Source: Nemopilema nomurai (Eukaryota; Cnidaria; Scyphozoa; Rhizostomeae; Rhizostomatidae). From it: a stretch of 64,000 bases of DNA. The translations under genes and the position numbers were made by a program. The stretch spans positions 868,001 to 932,000 of the forward strand of contig ML133458.1 in the NCBI GenBank assembly GCA_003864495.1. Reading direction: 5' to 3'. The notes below the pieces were generated by a model. That model searched no databases. It was not told where the DNA came from and was given only the letters and a program-made list of their open reading frames with translations. Below are positions 41,601 through 53,100 of the stretch, piece by piece (positions within the stretch are counted from its first letter, which is position 1; each line of letters begins with the position of its first letter).

Positions 41601-44600
41601 AGATCAAGATAAAATTTGCGCTCAAATCGACGGCCTGTGTTTTTGGAGTCCTACTTAAGCTGGAGTATCTGCCAGAATTAAAATCTAAATTAAATTCCTT
41701 GGCTTCAGTTTCAATATGAAGCATTTCACATAAGACAAATTTCCTTTTCTCATTTGGAGTTTTGATATTGTTTGCCCTCGCAATACTTTCTCTCTGCGCT
41801 TGCATTTGCGAGGGTCGCCCTCCTAGTCATAAAAGCAGTGTAACAGAAAACTGGGACTCCCAGATCAGTGTTTGTTTTTGCCTATAGTCGAAGAGAAAGT
41901 GCATTTAAATTCTTCGCTTCTTTATTATCGTTGCATTTTGCCGACTAGGAATGTCATAAGACATTACTGCAAGTGTTGAAATTTCAGTACTCATACTTCT
42001 TCTCACGAAACAGCAAGACCTCCGATATTTGAAACTGAAAAATCCAAGTAAGTCACCCTCGAGAAAGCGAGAGGGGTGTTCCACGAACACTCGGCTCAGG
42101 TTCCCCTTTTCCAAAAGCAGTGATCGGCTTCAAAAAATTCTTCTTTATTTCTAACCTGCTTTTAAAAATCGTAAAAATCAAGTTGTTCAACTGAAGTATT
42201 ATTTCCAGTAATAATAGCTGCCCTGGGAAAATAAGCTATTGGCAGCCTTATTTCACTTGCATTTACGCAAAATAGTTTAAAGTGATTCTCTTCCCGTAGA
42301 GTGTTATTGGTTCGACGGATCGAAGTAACAAGTGCCCAGGACCTCCTTCTCACTTGCCCCGAGGCATCATCGGTTACCATCGGGGTCGGACAACTACCTC
42401 ATTGGACCCGACTGGCCTATTTGACTGCAGCCTGGGTAAGTAGATTAATTAGCGATACGGATTTACAAATTGGAACCATTCGAACCCCGCTACCAGCTTC
42501 ATTGGCACCGCCGTATCGAGATATTGGCTTTGCAAAATGCCCGCGTTTATTGCTTATTTTTCTACCAGGAGTTCTGTTTCTTGAACTTACGCTTAAAATA
42601 ACACGGGCGTGCTAATCCGGTAATACACTTAACCAGGGTACCTACAAAGATGAGATATATCCCATTTCACCTTTATCATCCGCTTGTTTAGATTAATCAA
42701 CTTTTGCTTGGGGCTCATGCGCAGTTCGTAGGTAGCACTAATCTCATGTTTACGTAATAACAACAACTCTAGATATGCATAAATAAACTTCAAGGGGGGC
42801 CTTTGGATGTGTTTTTCAGGAAACTCTGCTAATCCCTGTATTTTCGTTTAGCTTTAGAAGTGAATTTTCTAAATTTCCCGCGCGTGTCGCCAAGGGTACG
42901 AGGGAGCTTTGGGACGAAGCCGTAAATTTCGAGGATGGGAAAAGTTTTTCAATACGCCTGTAAAATTGCCAACAGTCATTTCCTGTATTTTTCTTGCTGA
43001 TGAGAGTTCCTGTTTTTGTGAAGAGGAACAAATACAAAAACAGCAAATCATCTTTGTATACGGATACAGAATATGACGATAGGCCAGGCTTTGGGTCTTG
43101 CGGACGGCGCGAGAAAGTCTCGAAGTCTCATTTCAATCGAATTTTCTAAACCAAATTTTTATTTTTCACACCCTCATTCACCCCAGCTATTTCTGCTAAT
43201 TCCAAAGACAAAGTTATTTCCAACATCTAAAAGCGAAATTGGCACGAAGACTGGCGAAAAGCTACTCACCATAGTGCGACCTGCGTCGGCCGTTGGCGTT
43301 GATCTTTCTTCCCACTATTTGCAAGTAGCCCCTGGCCGCTCTCGAATAGAGATACGTCTCGCGGGTGAACGGCAGACTTACCAAGTCTGATGTCGTTGTC
43401 TGGCGCTCGAAGTGATCTTTGAACTTGAAGTACAGGTCGAGCTGCAAAGGAAGTGTCATATTTTAACCCCAGTCAACTCTACACGGAGATATACAAGTAA
43501 AAGATGTCGCTATTGGGTCATCTAAAGCAGCAAATGGGGATATTTCCACTGATTATTCACCAAAGTCGTCCTATTACGGTAATGGGCCAGGGAGCAAAAT
43601 TGTGCCTTACAAAATTGAATCAGACTGGTTTCAAGATTAATAAAAGATTGGTCTATTAAGAAATAGCGACGCCAGCCTGAAATCAAATCCTGTGTGTTCC
43701 AGAGCTAAGGTCACAGAAAGTATGCATAGACACTTGAATTGAAGTCTCCTTCGGCCTGTTTCGCCTAAGGATGGGAATCACCTTCTGTCATTCTGACATC
43801 TTTTGCTAGATTGTTTGCAAAATGGGGGCCTCTCTGCAATAATTAGAAAAAGAATCACCTTTCTAACCTTCGTCTCTACCCGCCCATTTTCAATCGAAAT
43901 GCTAAACCCAGCCAATATAGAATGGCAGCTTTTCAAGGAAGGGAAAATAATTCGCGAGTAACAAAAACTGCACAAGGGCTATGATTGCTAGGAGCACCCC
44001 TTTGATTTCCCTTCATTCTCTCTATTTAACAGTACATATATAGACCTTATCGCATTTCACTGGTTAGTTGTAATAACTCCTGTTTGTATTCCACTTGCTT
44101 TCAATGTACACCCACATTCAAAATCAAAAGCTCTCGTTTTCGCGCACCCAAACGTGGCAGGAATGTACTAAGAGGAAAGATCATTATGGACTATTCACCG
44201 CGTAATTTCATCGTATGCGAGCATTACAATGGCCAAAAGGCTGTCCTCTTTTAACGATGATGAGTAAGCCCTGAAGGGAGCGAGGCGGGCTCATTACACG
44301 ACGGATAGGCGACGCTTGTTTGCCCGGCAAAAGGATTCCTGAAATAGAATACATGCTTTTGAAATCCCTTGGGCTAGAAAGAATGCATCCACGATTTATT
44401 ACAAGAATACAATAGAATAAACGCACTCCCCAAAGAGTCAGTTAAATTATTTCAATTGTCTGCAAGAGGCGTTTCGAGGAGGTCTTTAGAGAAGTATCCC
44501 TTTTTAGGATAGAGGGTGCTTATTTTGTCTACTTTTGAAGAGCCAAATACAAGAGGTTTTTGATAAACTTGCTTTAAATTGTCACTTGAAAGTAGTAAAG

Positions 44601-47600
44601 GGTTTTGATTAAACAGCTTTCTTATCTAAAATTCCTCATGGCAATCTAACCCCAGAGTTAATTTTTGCAACTTGAATATCTATATGCAACAACTTGCTGC
44701 ATCCTTATCTTTTTCTTCGAGCTTCTCTCTTTTCCCATAAAATAAAAAGTGGATAAAGCTTGGGTCAAATTAAGAATGAGCAGAGAATAAAAAATTAAGA
44801 AAGGCTCAAATTTTAGATGCCACGTACTTCCTCTTAGTAATATAAATTTTTATTAGGATAGTGACAAAACCTGTTAATTAGTGTCTCTGGGCCCATCCTG
44901 TCCTTATTATTGCCTGATTTGTCCCGTGCACTCTTCAATATTCAAAGGCCTACCTATTTGCAATTTATTCTATGTGAAGTAAATTCAGGAGTGAATTTAA
45001 GGGACAAGTCAGACATATTTTTCCTTCATGCATGTTGTGTTTTTATTGACATATGTAAGATCTTTTCATGTATCCACTTTATAACTTTATATGCTGGTTG
45101 AACCCTGGCTGTCACCATTTGATTGGTTGCTGGAGAGCCTTCGTTGAATTCTTGCTCTTTGGCTTGAAATGAGCCTCTTTTATGTCGTGCCATAAATAGA
45201 CGGTACGCCCGAGCATAAAATAAACAAGCTCAGTATCTCCATCATTCTCGCTGATATTGTTAACAGATCTCTCTAATCATGGTGTTTTAGACTGGTAGAC
45301 ACCAATACTCCTTAAGCTATTGTCGCTGGTTGATGGCTAGCCTATCCGTCGCCTTGTATCCCTGTCATCATTTATGCAACAGCAACACTAATGAAAAGCA
45401 AGAAAGTTGTGAATGGGATTTTCCTGTATTTATGGCTCTGTTGGATCTATTCCTAACCTTTCCACGTGGACTTTTTATTCAACGAAATATTACCCCTAGA
45501 TCTACATGCAAGTCATCACGTAGAGTCTCTTCAAGTACTCATTTAAACTGCAAGACAATAATTCACTCTAGACTCTTTAACAGTCACTCATCAAACTAAT
45601 TATTCTCAGACAAGTTGCGTGATTGCCTTCCATTGTCTGCATGCGTCTTTTTAGTTCGATGGGTTGGATACTGATTAAGTTGCCAACAAAAATGAAAAAT
45701 GACCTGCCCACCTCTTTCATTTATGTCTTGAGCAAAGACGTTTAATGATGTTAGATGGAATATATTGACGGTTTAAACATATCTCATTTAAGTAATTTTA
45801 GAACACTGGAAGACATTTGGCTGCTATTCCGGTTTTGTTATATCTCATTGCCATGTGTATTGCTGGGGCAGATAAGGGAAAAGGGGGCAGGGCGATATAC
45901 CATGTTGTAGTGATTCAGGCTATTGCAATTGGATCGACTTTGGAATAGAGTAGCGTTATTTTCTGTATACTTGAATGAAATTTCCTTGAAATCTGCTAGA
46001 TAACAATGTTTAACTTGCGATAGTATTTCACACGTGAATAGTATTCGAATGACTTGCACTAGACGAGTCTATTGAGGTATGAGCGCGGGTTATTGGTTAC
46101 CATGTTTCTTTAAATTCGAGCTATAAACCTTTCAGTTAAAAGAATCTCCTTTTTGTCATCTGGCACTTATGTAATCAAATCACTACAAAGACCCACCCAT
46201 TTGCTCTGAGCAACTATTTTTCAAGGTAGAACACGATATTTTTCAGACTCCATCCAATGATACCAATTCATAGGTGTGTTCGATATTCCTGTTGACTCTC
46301 ATCAATCTCATAAAAACATATTTATACATCTTTGATGCGAGCTATAAGTATACAATCATTTTTTATGTTTTTATCACAATATCTTAGTGTCCAATGAAAG
46401 CTCTTAGTTACAACCAAATTGCACAATATTTTTATCTTAAACCAGGCTAGCTAATCTTGTTCACAATGGTGCGTGTTTCTCATTATTTACACACTTAAAT
46501 GCATATTTTTACTTGAAGCCAATTCCACAATCACCTGCTCTATAGACTATCATATCGACTTATAAATATCGACTTCAGTATGATGGCAATCACCGGGCCG
46601 ACAAGCTGCTAGCGATTTCACGTATCTTCCTTACTAACATAAGCAGAGTCGAGTACCATTCATTCTTAGAAGATTCAGCCTGCGATTGTATTTTGGCTCC
46701 GCTGCCTAATAATACCTATCGCGTCGCTGGAAATGCCTCGAAGATGCATCAGATTGGATATCTCGACAGTCCTGTGGCAGCTCTGGTAATGCTTCTCATT
46801 TAATCTTCTCGGTAGCAGTTTTGTTTCTGAATTCATGGTAGATGTCGAAAGCAAACGTTGAATGCTTTAGGCCTTGTCAGCAAATCTAGGATAATATGGC
46901 GGTTCATCTCTTGACAATACACCAAAGAGTCGGTTTCGTTTGCTGACGCTATTTTTGTGTTTCGAGGAAAGGGAAGACCCGTTTTAGCCAACTCGCCCTA
47001 CCCTGGCTGGCCAAGCAATTGTCTGTCGCACAAATCTTGGTGAAGGTTGATGCTACTTTCAGCGGGCAGCTAAGTTCTCTGTCGCCGGCCTTAGTCGCCT
47101 CGATGAACTAAAACAGCTAAATGGATTTGTTGTTTTATGTCTCCCTCCACATTTCCCGCAAAGTTGTTACAAGGTTGCCTAGAACTAAGATAGTTTCACC
47201 ACAAATTTGCTATGTTTTTCTTTCAAAGCAGGCCTGTAGGAAGGAAATGGTTCTTGCCACGATCTAGCTTCTGCTCACATGATCTTGCATTCCTTCCTAG
47301 TTACCTGTTCGTATGTGATGTGGCATGGCGAAAGTGTGTTTAGCTTGATTTTGATTCATAGACCAAACTGGTAAAAGCCTAGGATGATGCTCTATATCTA
47401 ACGGGAGTTCTTAAACCAGGTAGCTAGGTTTCCAAAGAACGCACAAGGTGAAGTTGATTCTGTTGCGTAATCCATTGCTTGTTTGACGGTCATCTCGACT
47501 CATATTCCAAAACAGACAGTTGATCAATGTTATCGATGTTGCGTCATAACACTAATTTCAAACACAAAGTCTTCAGTTGCCACTGCTCACGAATCCCACC

Positions 47601-50174
47601 AAACCTGCTTGAAATACCCATTAATTGCATCGTTGTCTTTTATTTGGGAATATTTTTACTACGCCAAATTTTATTGTTTAGGGGATCGCTGTTCGACTTT
47701 GGCCTTAAGACTGCCATGTATGCATGTTAGTATGAATCACTTCTTCATAGGTTAAAATATAACCCTGGGATCCACGGCATCCACGGGGATGATAAAGTAA
47801 CCCCGGAATGATTGGTTTTTGAACTGTGATTTGGCATGGCAGGTAGTGAAAGCCAATGATGCAAAGTACATTGCCTTAATCAGTGGGCTGGGGGGGGGGG
47901 GGGGGGGAGCAAAATGCGCTCTTCAAAGCAATGAGGCACATTTGATAAGGTAATTGTGAATGTGGCCGCAGTTTATCACCTCCTTTACTTGCACTTAGGC
48001 ATCCGCATTATCAAGTTGTTCACAGATGCTACCATAAGCGAGATTGGCCAATGAAATGCCTTTGAAACCAACATAGAGCCTTGGTCATGGGTTCTTTATT
48101 CCGCGATCAACGTTTGGCACGGCTTGGCTGACAAACTGGGTGACACCCTTGCAGCTAAAATCTTGTTACAAGATTATTGGTCGTCCGGTACATAAAGCAT
48201 TTACATAAAACGAATGTTTGTTGACTAAATAAGGATCGGTGAAGATTGCATGGGTAAAATTTTAGTTTCACACAGATCGAATTGTCGCTTGGCTATGATC
48301 TGGTATTATTGAGGTTGATTGGATAAAAATCGACTGAGTAGGAACTTGTGGTGAGACAAAATGGCAGCACTCTCTAAGAAACGCAAACTGCGTTGAAAAT
48401 GTTGCAGGATTGTGTTACTTAAATGCCTTTTAAACTCGCTCATCTCCTTATCAAAATTGGATTTGCTGTGAATAAAGTGCGCCAATCCTTTAGCGAGGAT
48501 TTCACATCGAAACGTTGTAAAATTGATTGTCTAATCTCGAACTAATAGGCAGGGAACGTAAATATCAATAAGATTTTAAGATCATTGGAACCGAACAAAT
48601 TACACAGAGAGTGGGCCCTGATGAAATATTTAATTGCGCCTCAACCCACACCCACCTTAATTAGGAGTTAATGCGCAGCAACGATACAAGCACCTCTACG
48701 ACCTGTTTATTGCCAGATGATGTTTTCCCGTTTGCATTTTCGTAGTTTCAACTTCCCTAATTACACGGGAGAGATGAAGTCATGATCAGCAGCCTTTGGC
48801 AGGCCTGCTAAATACCTGACTCAATAAACATTGTCACACCTTCCCTAACACATAAGTATTTCCGCCCCAAACAACCCAGCGCCTCTTTCAATTGCCCTGG
48901 GACTTGTTCCTCCATTATCAAATTTTTCACATACAATACTGGAGCCACTGTCACCGTCTATTCTTTGCTCGTTAAATTTAAAATCCAGCCTTCTTATTTG
49001 GGTATTCAAAAGTTTCAAGCTCCCTTCCCGCTTAACTTTCAGACTAACTTTTTCCACTGTATGGAGTCAATTTCGACCGACCTCTTTAAGCCTTGGTTAT
49101 GATTCTAATTATGTCTGTTACTATTCACGGGTACTTCTTTGTGATATTGTGAAGCCTGTTACATACTGCATACAGCATATTCGTTTGAAAATTCATCTGA
49201 TGGCTTCAAAGAATGTATGACTCGATATCGTCCACTGACAGAGCCAGTGGAAGTCGGGGGAGATCTTTTGCTTGTTAACACAAATTTACGGCACTATGCC
49301 CTTTATTTGTTGTCGCAACAATTCATTCAAAACTCATTTTTAATGCAAATATCACCCAAAAGCCGAAAATATACGACTTAAGATTACTTTGAAACAGGAT
49401 ATCTTTGTATGTCGCTTGAGATCCTTTCGACTTCCTTCTGAGCGTGGCTTTAGTTTATCAACAAACAACATTTTCAACGAACTGTGCGGAAATATTTGCA
49501 AAGCTGGAAAGTTGCAGTCAGCTCGCAGCTATGATTCGCGAAGCCCGAGTTTTCAGTAATAAATATCCAATTGACTGTGAAAAATTCCCGATTATCACAA
49601 TTAGCGTTGATAAATGAGCGTGAAATTCACTCACCGAGCCTCCTCTTTGAGACTTTTTGGCTCTTCCTGCTTTGGTCGTATAGATGACCCCAATCCTCAA
49701 TTAAAGAAAGGATAAAATAAAAACCATGGGAAGTGATCGATCATCAGTAGTTGGATAAACTTGAAAGCAAAGCTAAGTGCAATTGGCTGAATATCAATAT
49801 CACAATGCTTTGTTAGAAATCCCACTGTGTTTCGTATAATCATTTTCAAAGAGCAGTAGTCGACGAGTGTGTGTGAAAATCGAATAGATGGATCTCACGC
49901 GCTTCCATACACTAACTGCGTATCATGTTTAACTCAATGAAATTTATAGAAACTGAAATTTAAGCACTACATTTCAAGGGCATTTCGCCTTGCTACTCAA
50001 TATAATGCCCTTCCTTGGTTTCTTGAGCAAGAATCATTGCCTAGCAAATGATAACACGATGTGATCGAATAACGAACATGATTAGCTTGTCTATTAAAAT
50101 CAGACCACGAACAAAACACGGTAAATGAAAAAAACTCACAATAGTATAACTCCAATTATGGCCGATGACCGCAT
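35016..50174 (-). CDS. Secreted FGF8-like fibroblast growth factor, five exons, 320 residues
   Basis: FGFs are secreted ligands of FGF receptor tyrosine kinases. Exons in gene order: 50174-50140, 49695-49635, 43441-43270, 35937-35834 and 35606-35016; all phases agree. Residues 1-21 form a signal peptide (basic MR, then AIIGVILLIGVIY). The trefoil begins near RETYLYSR (59-66) and INANG (79-83), then FLVESDNFG (92-100), GRYLCM (110-115), KLIAK, C154-x-F-x-E-x6-Y165 (the FGF signature), WYLAMDKNGQPRKG and VHFIERP (199-205). The order RETYLYSR, FLVESDNFG, RPRKG, VHF is closest to the FGF8/17/18 group. Two oddities are a basic insert (125-153) between KLIAK and Cys154, where vertebrate FGF8 has about seven residues, and a basic tail of about 110 residues. 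Possible N-glycosylation is at N173-T-S. The exon 1-2 join rests on phase and the resulting signal peptide; the rest is firm. Confidence 0.92.
35834..35937 (-). other. FGF exon 4: first part of beta-trefoil (residues 90-124)
   Basis: The 104-base exon encodes FLVESDNFGRVRFKG, HSGRYLCM and TKTGKLIAK. Acceptor TTTTTGCAG and donor AAG|GTAATA. It enters in phase 1 and leaves in phase 0. Vertebrate FGF genes have an exon of the same size covering the same segment, so exon structure supports orthology at family level. Confidence 0.95.
35938..43269. other. FGF intron 3, 7.3 kb
   Basis: No recognised gene. Contents include a 24-bp tandem duplication (38989-39034), a poly-C run near 38060, a GAATGAAT stretch near 40710, an open frame at 40832-41098 (+), a second at 41147-41329 (+), and an exon-like GC-richer segment at 42301-42435 (+). 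The last three are discussed as findings. An intron of this length in an FGF gene may hold enhancers; no specific site can be named. Confidence 0.5.
38989..39034. repeat. Two-copy tandem duplication in FGF intron 3
   Basis: CTCGTAATAGATGGACCATA occurs twice with a 24-base period, with no change in this core. It is a recent short duplication. Confidence 0.85.
43270..43441 (-). other. FGF exon 3 (residues 33-90)
   Basis: Acceptor CTTTGCAG|CTC and donor TATG|GTGAGT. It encodes the pre-trefoil region (LDLYFKFKDHF) and the first strands (RETYLYSRAARG, LQIVGRKINANG). A second perfect donor, GGTAAGT, lies inside the exon at 43376-43382. Reading through it keeps the conserved strands, so it is judged cryptic. 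Confidence 0.92.
43442..49634. other. FGF intron 2, 6.2 kb
   Basis: No supported exons, RNA genes or transposon ends. A poly-G run of about 18 bases lies at 47890-47907. Short open frames on both strands show no recognised similarity. Confidence 0.5.
49635..49695 (-). other. FGF exon 2: end of signal peptide and basic N-terminal segment
   Basis: Sixty-one bases between acceptor TTTCTTTAATTGAG|GATT and donor GGCTCG|GTGAGT. It completes the Leu codon begun in exon 1, continues the hydrophobic core (IGVIY) and then gives TTKAGRAKKSQRGGS. Signal cleavage is likely near the KAG. The acceptor is a GAG, weaker than CAG, but phase and hydrophobic continuity with exon 1 agree. Confidence 0.75.
50140..50174 (-). 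other. FGF exon 1 coding part: start of signal peptide
   Basis: ATG followed by 11 codons (MRSSAIIGVIL) and the first two bases of a Leu codon, ending TATT|GTGAGT. The phase fits exon 2. A perfect E-box CACGTG lies at 50206-50211, 32 bases upstream of the ATG, in the leader or promoter. Confidence 0.72.
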
Positions 50175-53100
50175 TTTCAGTCTCTGCGTGATCGATAGTT
50201 CCAAACACGTGCTTTCGTTATTACTGGCCCTTGCTACTGACCCGAGATCTTCTTCGTTCTTTCTTTCGTCTAACTAATAGAGACAATACTTGTTTGCCAA
50301 ACTGCGGACGCGCACTGTATGAACGAAGTTGTTTCAATTTTCTTTGAATATTTGCTTTTTCCGGGATCTCCTTTGGTGCAAGCAAATGTGTTAGCTCTCT
50401 TTAGAAAGGCTTCGTTTGTCGATCACCGCCCCTCTGTAGAATGGTTTCATATGCGAGACCTCTTGATGCCGGGCGCCGCGAATCTGATTCACTCCAATTA
50501 CGTCAAACGCCGTCGCGCGCATGTACCTGCCAATAGCCTACTGCCGCAGCTCCGCTGTCATCCGAGAGAATGGCTCATTTTATGCGGACTGGGGGGCGAC
50601 TGCGTCGGGTTCTGCTGAGCTGCGTGATCCCCTATTCTTCCGCATCAATGACACATACAAAGGCGACGGTATCATGGCGGCCGAGCCAAAGGCGACTGCG
50701 ATGTGACGTCGTTAGCCGAGACAATATGGCTCGGAACATAGTATTTCTTCGCTTGTACAAAGATTAACACTTGTTGTAACGCGCGTTTCAATCGGTAATG
50801 AGGGCGTGAATGTGTCCAGATTTGTCCAAGATAATCCAATAAACTATTTACGTTCTAAATCCCTGCAAATACCAAAGTTTGATTCTGAGGAAATACCCGG
50901 CATAATTGTTAATTTGCCTCCGAACCAGACAAGGCTGCAGAGAAAGAGCATGATTTCCCCTTCATTATGCCTAACTGCATGGCACTTCGGTGTGTCGTAG
51001 CCGTCTATTCAAGCCTTTGCGTTGTTATGCGTGTTTACGAACTCTTTGTTTGCGACAAATCGCTTTTGCTAAGAGCCAAGACAAGCCTGTTTATATCGAA
51101 GATAATAAGTCAACAAAAATCGTATGCCATGTTTTTTCCGGCAAAGCTACTGAAATGCCAATGACTTAACAACATCCAGTTGTTTTTGTCCGAGACTTGT
51201 GTACCTTTACCTGGTGCTCGATTTGTGTTAGCATTCGAGATGAAGCCTGCCGGGGAGCGTCATCTATTTTTGTAATTTTGTCCTGCAGTCAGTAGTCAAA
51301 TCGATAAAACCACAAAATCATTAATGATTAATTACAAGACATGCTAATGACGTCATTCGTTAACACACACGGGCATCCAGTGAGCATTTTTAATAGAGAG
51401 CAATCCTTGCTAAAACTTGTACTTTAAATAACTAACCGATGCCTTAAAGACACCCCTTTTTCAAGTATGGATTTTATTTTTAAGAATTGCACTTTTTGGC
51501 CTTTCGTCTCTGACGTTTAGCCTAGTATTCAAATAATTAACTTTTCAGTCTACATTTAACAAAGAAGTCACTTCAACTGTACAATATTTGGAAAAAAATT
51601 AAGGAAATTTTGAAAAAAATTTCTATCGGATTTTATGTGTCACCATTTCAAAACCTCCCTCGTAGAGAAGTGCTTTTTGTTAAAAGAAATTTGATCTTCA
51701 ACCTCAAGAGTTTCATTTGGATAGCGGGGCCTGTGGGTATGAGGAATGTTTGTAAAGGTAACTCCAATGTTCTGCTATCAAGGTTTCAAATTCATTTGTT
51801 AGCTATGAACCTTTGTGTATATACTAAAAACTGTAGTAATAAGATCTTGGAAACCAGCTGTAAGACAACTTTTATAGAAAGCCCTAAATCCTTTTTCCCT
51901 GAGAGCCGCCCTGGCAAAGAATGCTATTGTTTTTTAACCCGCAATATCTAGAAAGTAATAGCATTTTAAGTGGGCAACAAATTTCAAGCATAATTCGACA
52001 CGTAATTTACTCAGGTAGATCACAAGCTATAAAGTCTGATTGCTTCCTGTAGTTCCCTGTTATGCGAGATTTCCTGGAATTTCTTTGAATTATTTGAATA
52101 ATTTATATTTTTTAAATAGTATATCTATATTATCACACCTTCTTTTTGAATATTATTATTGTCGCTACAGTTTTTTCTTGACTCTAGCTAACATAACATT
52201 TGCAAACAATGTCGCTGCAGTGCTTCGCTTGATGAACTAAATGTAAAAAACTTACTGCTGCAGAATAACGAATGACAGCAAACAATCGTATATAGGGATT
52301 AGTCACGTGACTAAAGCTAAACTAAGTACGGGGGCAACCTACATAATCGCAAGGCTGAAATTTTTGCACATCACTTCAAAATAATCAAGTTTTCTTTGTT
52401 GAACAAAAAACTCCTTCCTCGATGTGCTTTCTCAATCTCAGAAGCAAATATACAGTGCACTAGCTGCTAGATCAACGCTAGGAAGTTTTTTGGCAAAGCT
52501 GTTTTCATTCATCTTGACAATACCAAATGTGTCATCCTAGCCATAAGACTGAAGCTTTCACTAGAGGATGCGTTAAGGGTGTTACGAGCAATTGTTAGTT
52601 ATGAGGAATTGAGACCTTTGATGATATATTTAAGACCATCAAAAATATTTTTTAAATTCATATGAAGTTGTTTACTATTTAGTCTAAGGAATCTATCTGT
52701 TTGTAGCCTAACCCAAGTTGGACCCAAGTTCATCCCTCTGTAGCTACTAGTGGCTTTCCCGTCACTTATTTATCAATAAAGCATCGATTTAACTGAGTCC
52801 CGGAACCCTTTCGTCCTATACCCCATGTTCTGAATAATAAAATTGGCTTAGAGACACATTTTGAAAGTATTAGCATATTTGATGATCTATAGTGAAATGC
52901 TGCACTCAAAGTTTCTCACGAAATTGTTTGTATTTGATACTCGGTAGCAAGGGCAATGCCTCGTGAAGAACTCGTCATGAAGTTATTCATATTTTACATG
53001 GTCGTTCTAGATACGACACAGTATCTCATAGCTCATAAATTTGACTATGTTGCCTTAATGTAGGAGTCTTTAATCAATTTACACCAGGCGTTAATAAAAG

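Noticed and set aside
42478..42500. TTCGAACCCC motif resembling a tRNA B box
   Set aside because: No A box at the right distance and no cloverleaf could be drawn around it.
50319..50618. 99-codon + strand frame beside the FGF start
   Set aside because: It overlaps the GC-rich FGF promoter block, has no splice or family support, and neighbouring frames are equally open.
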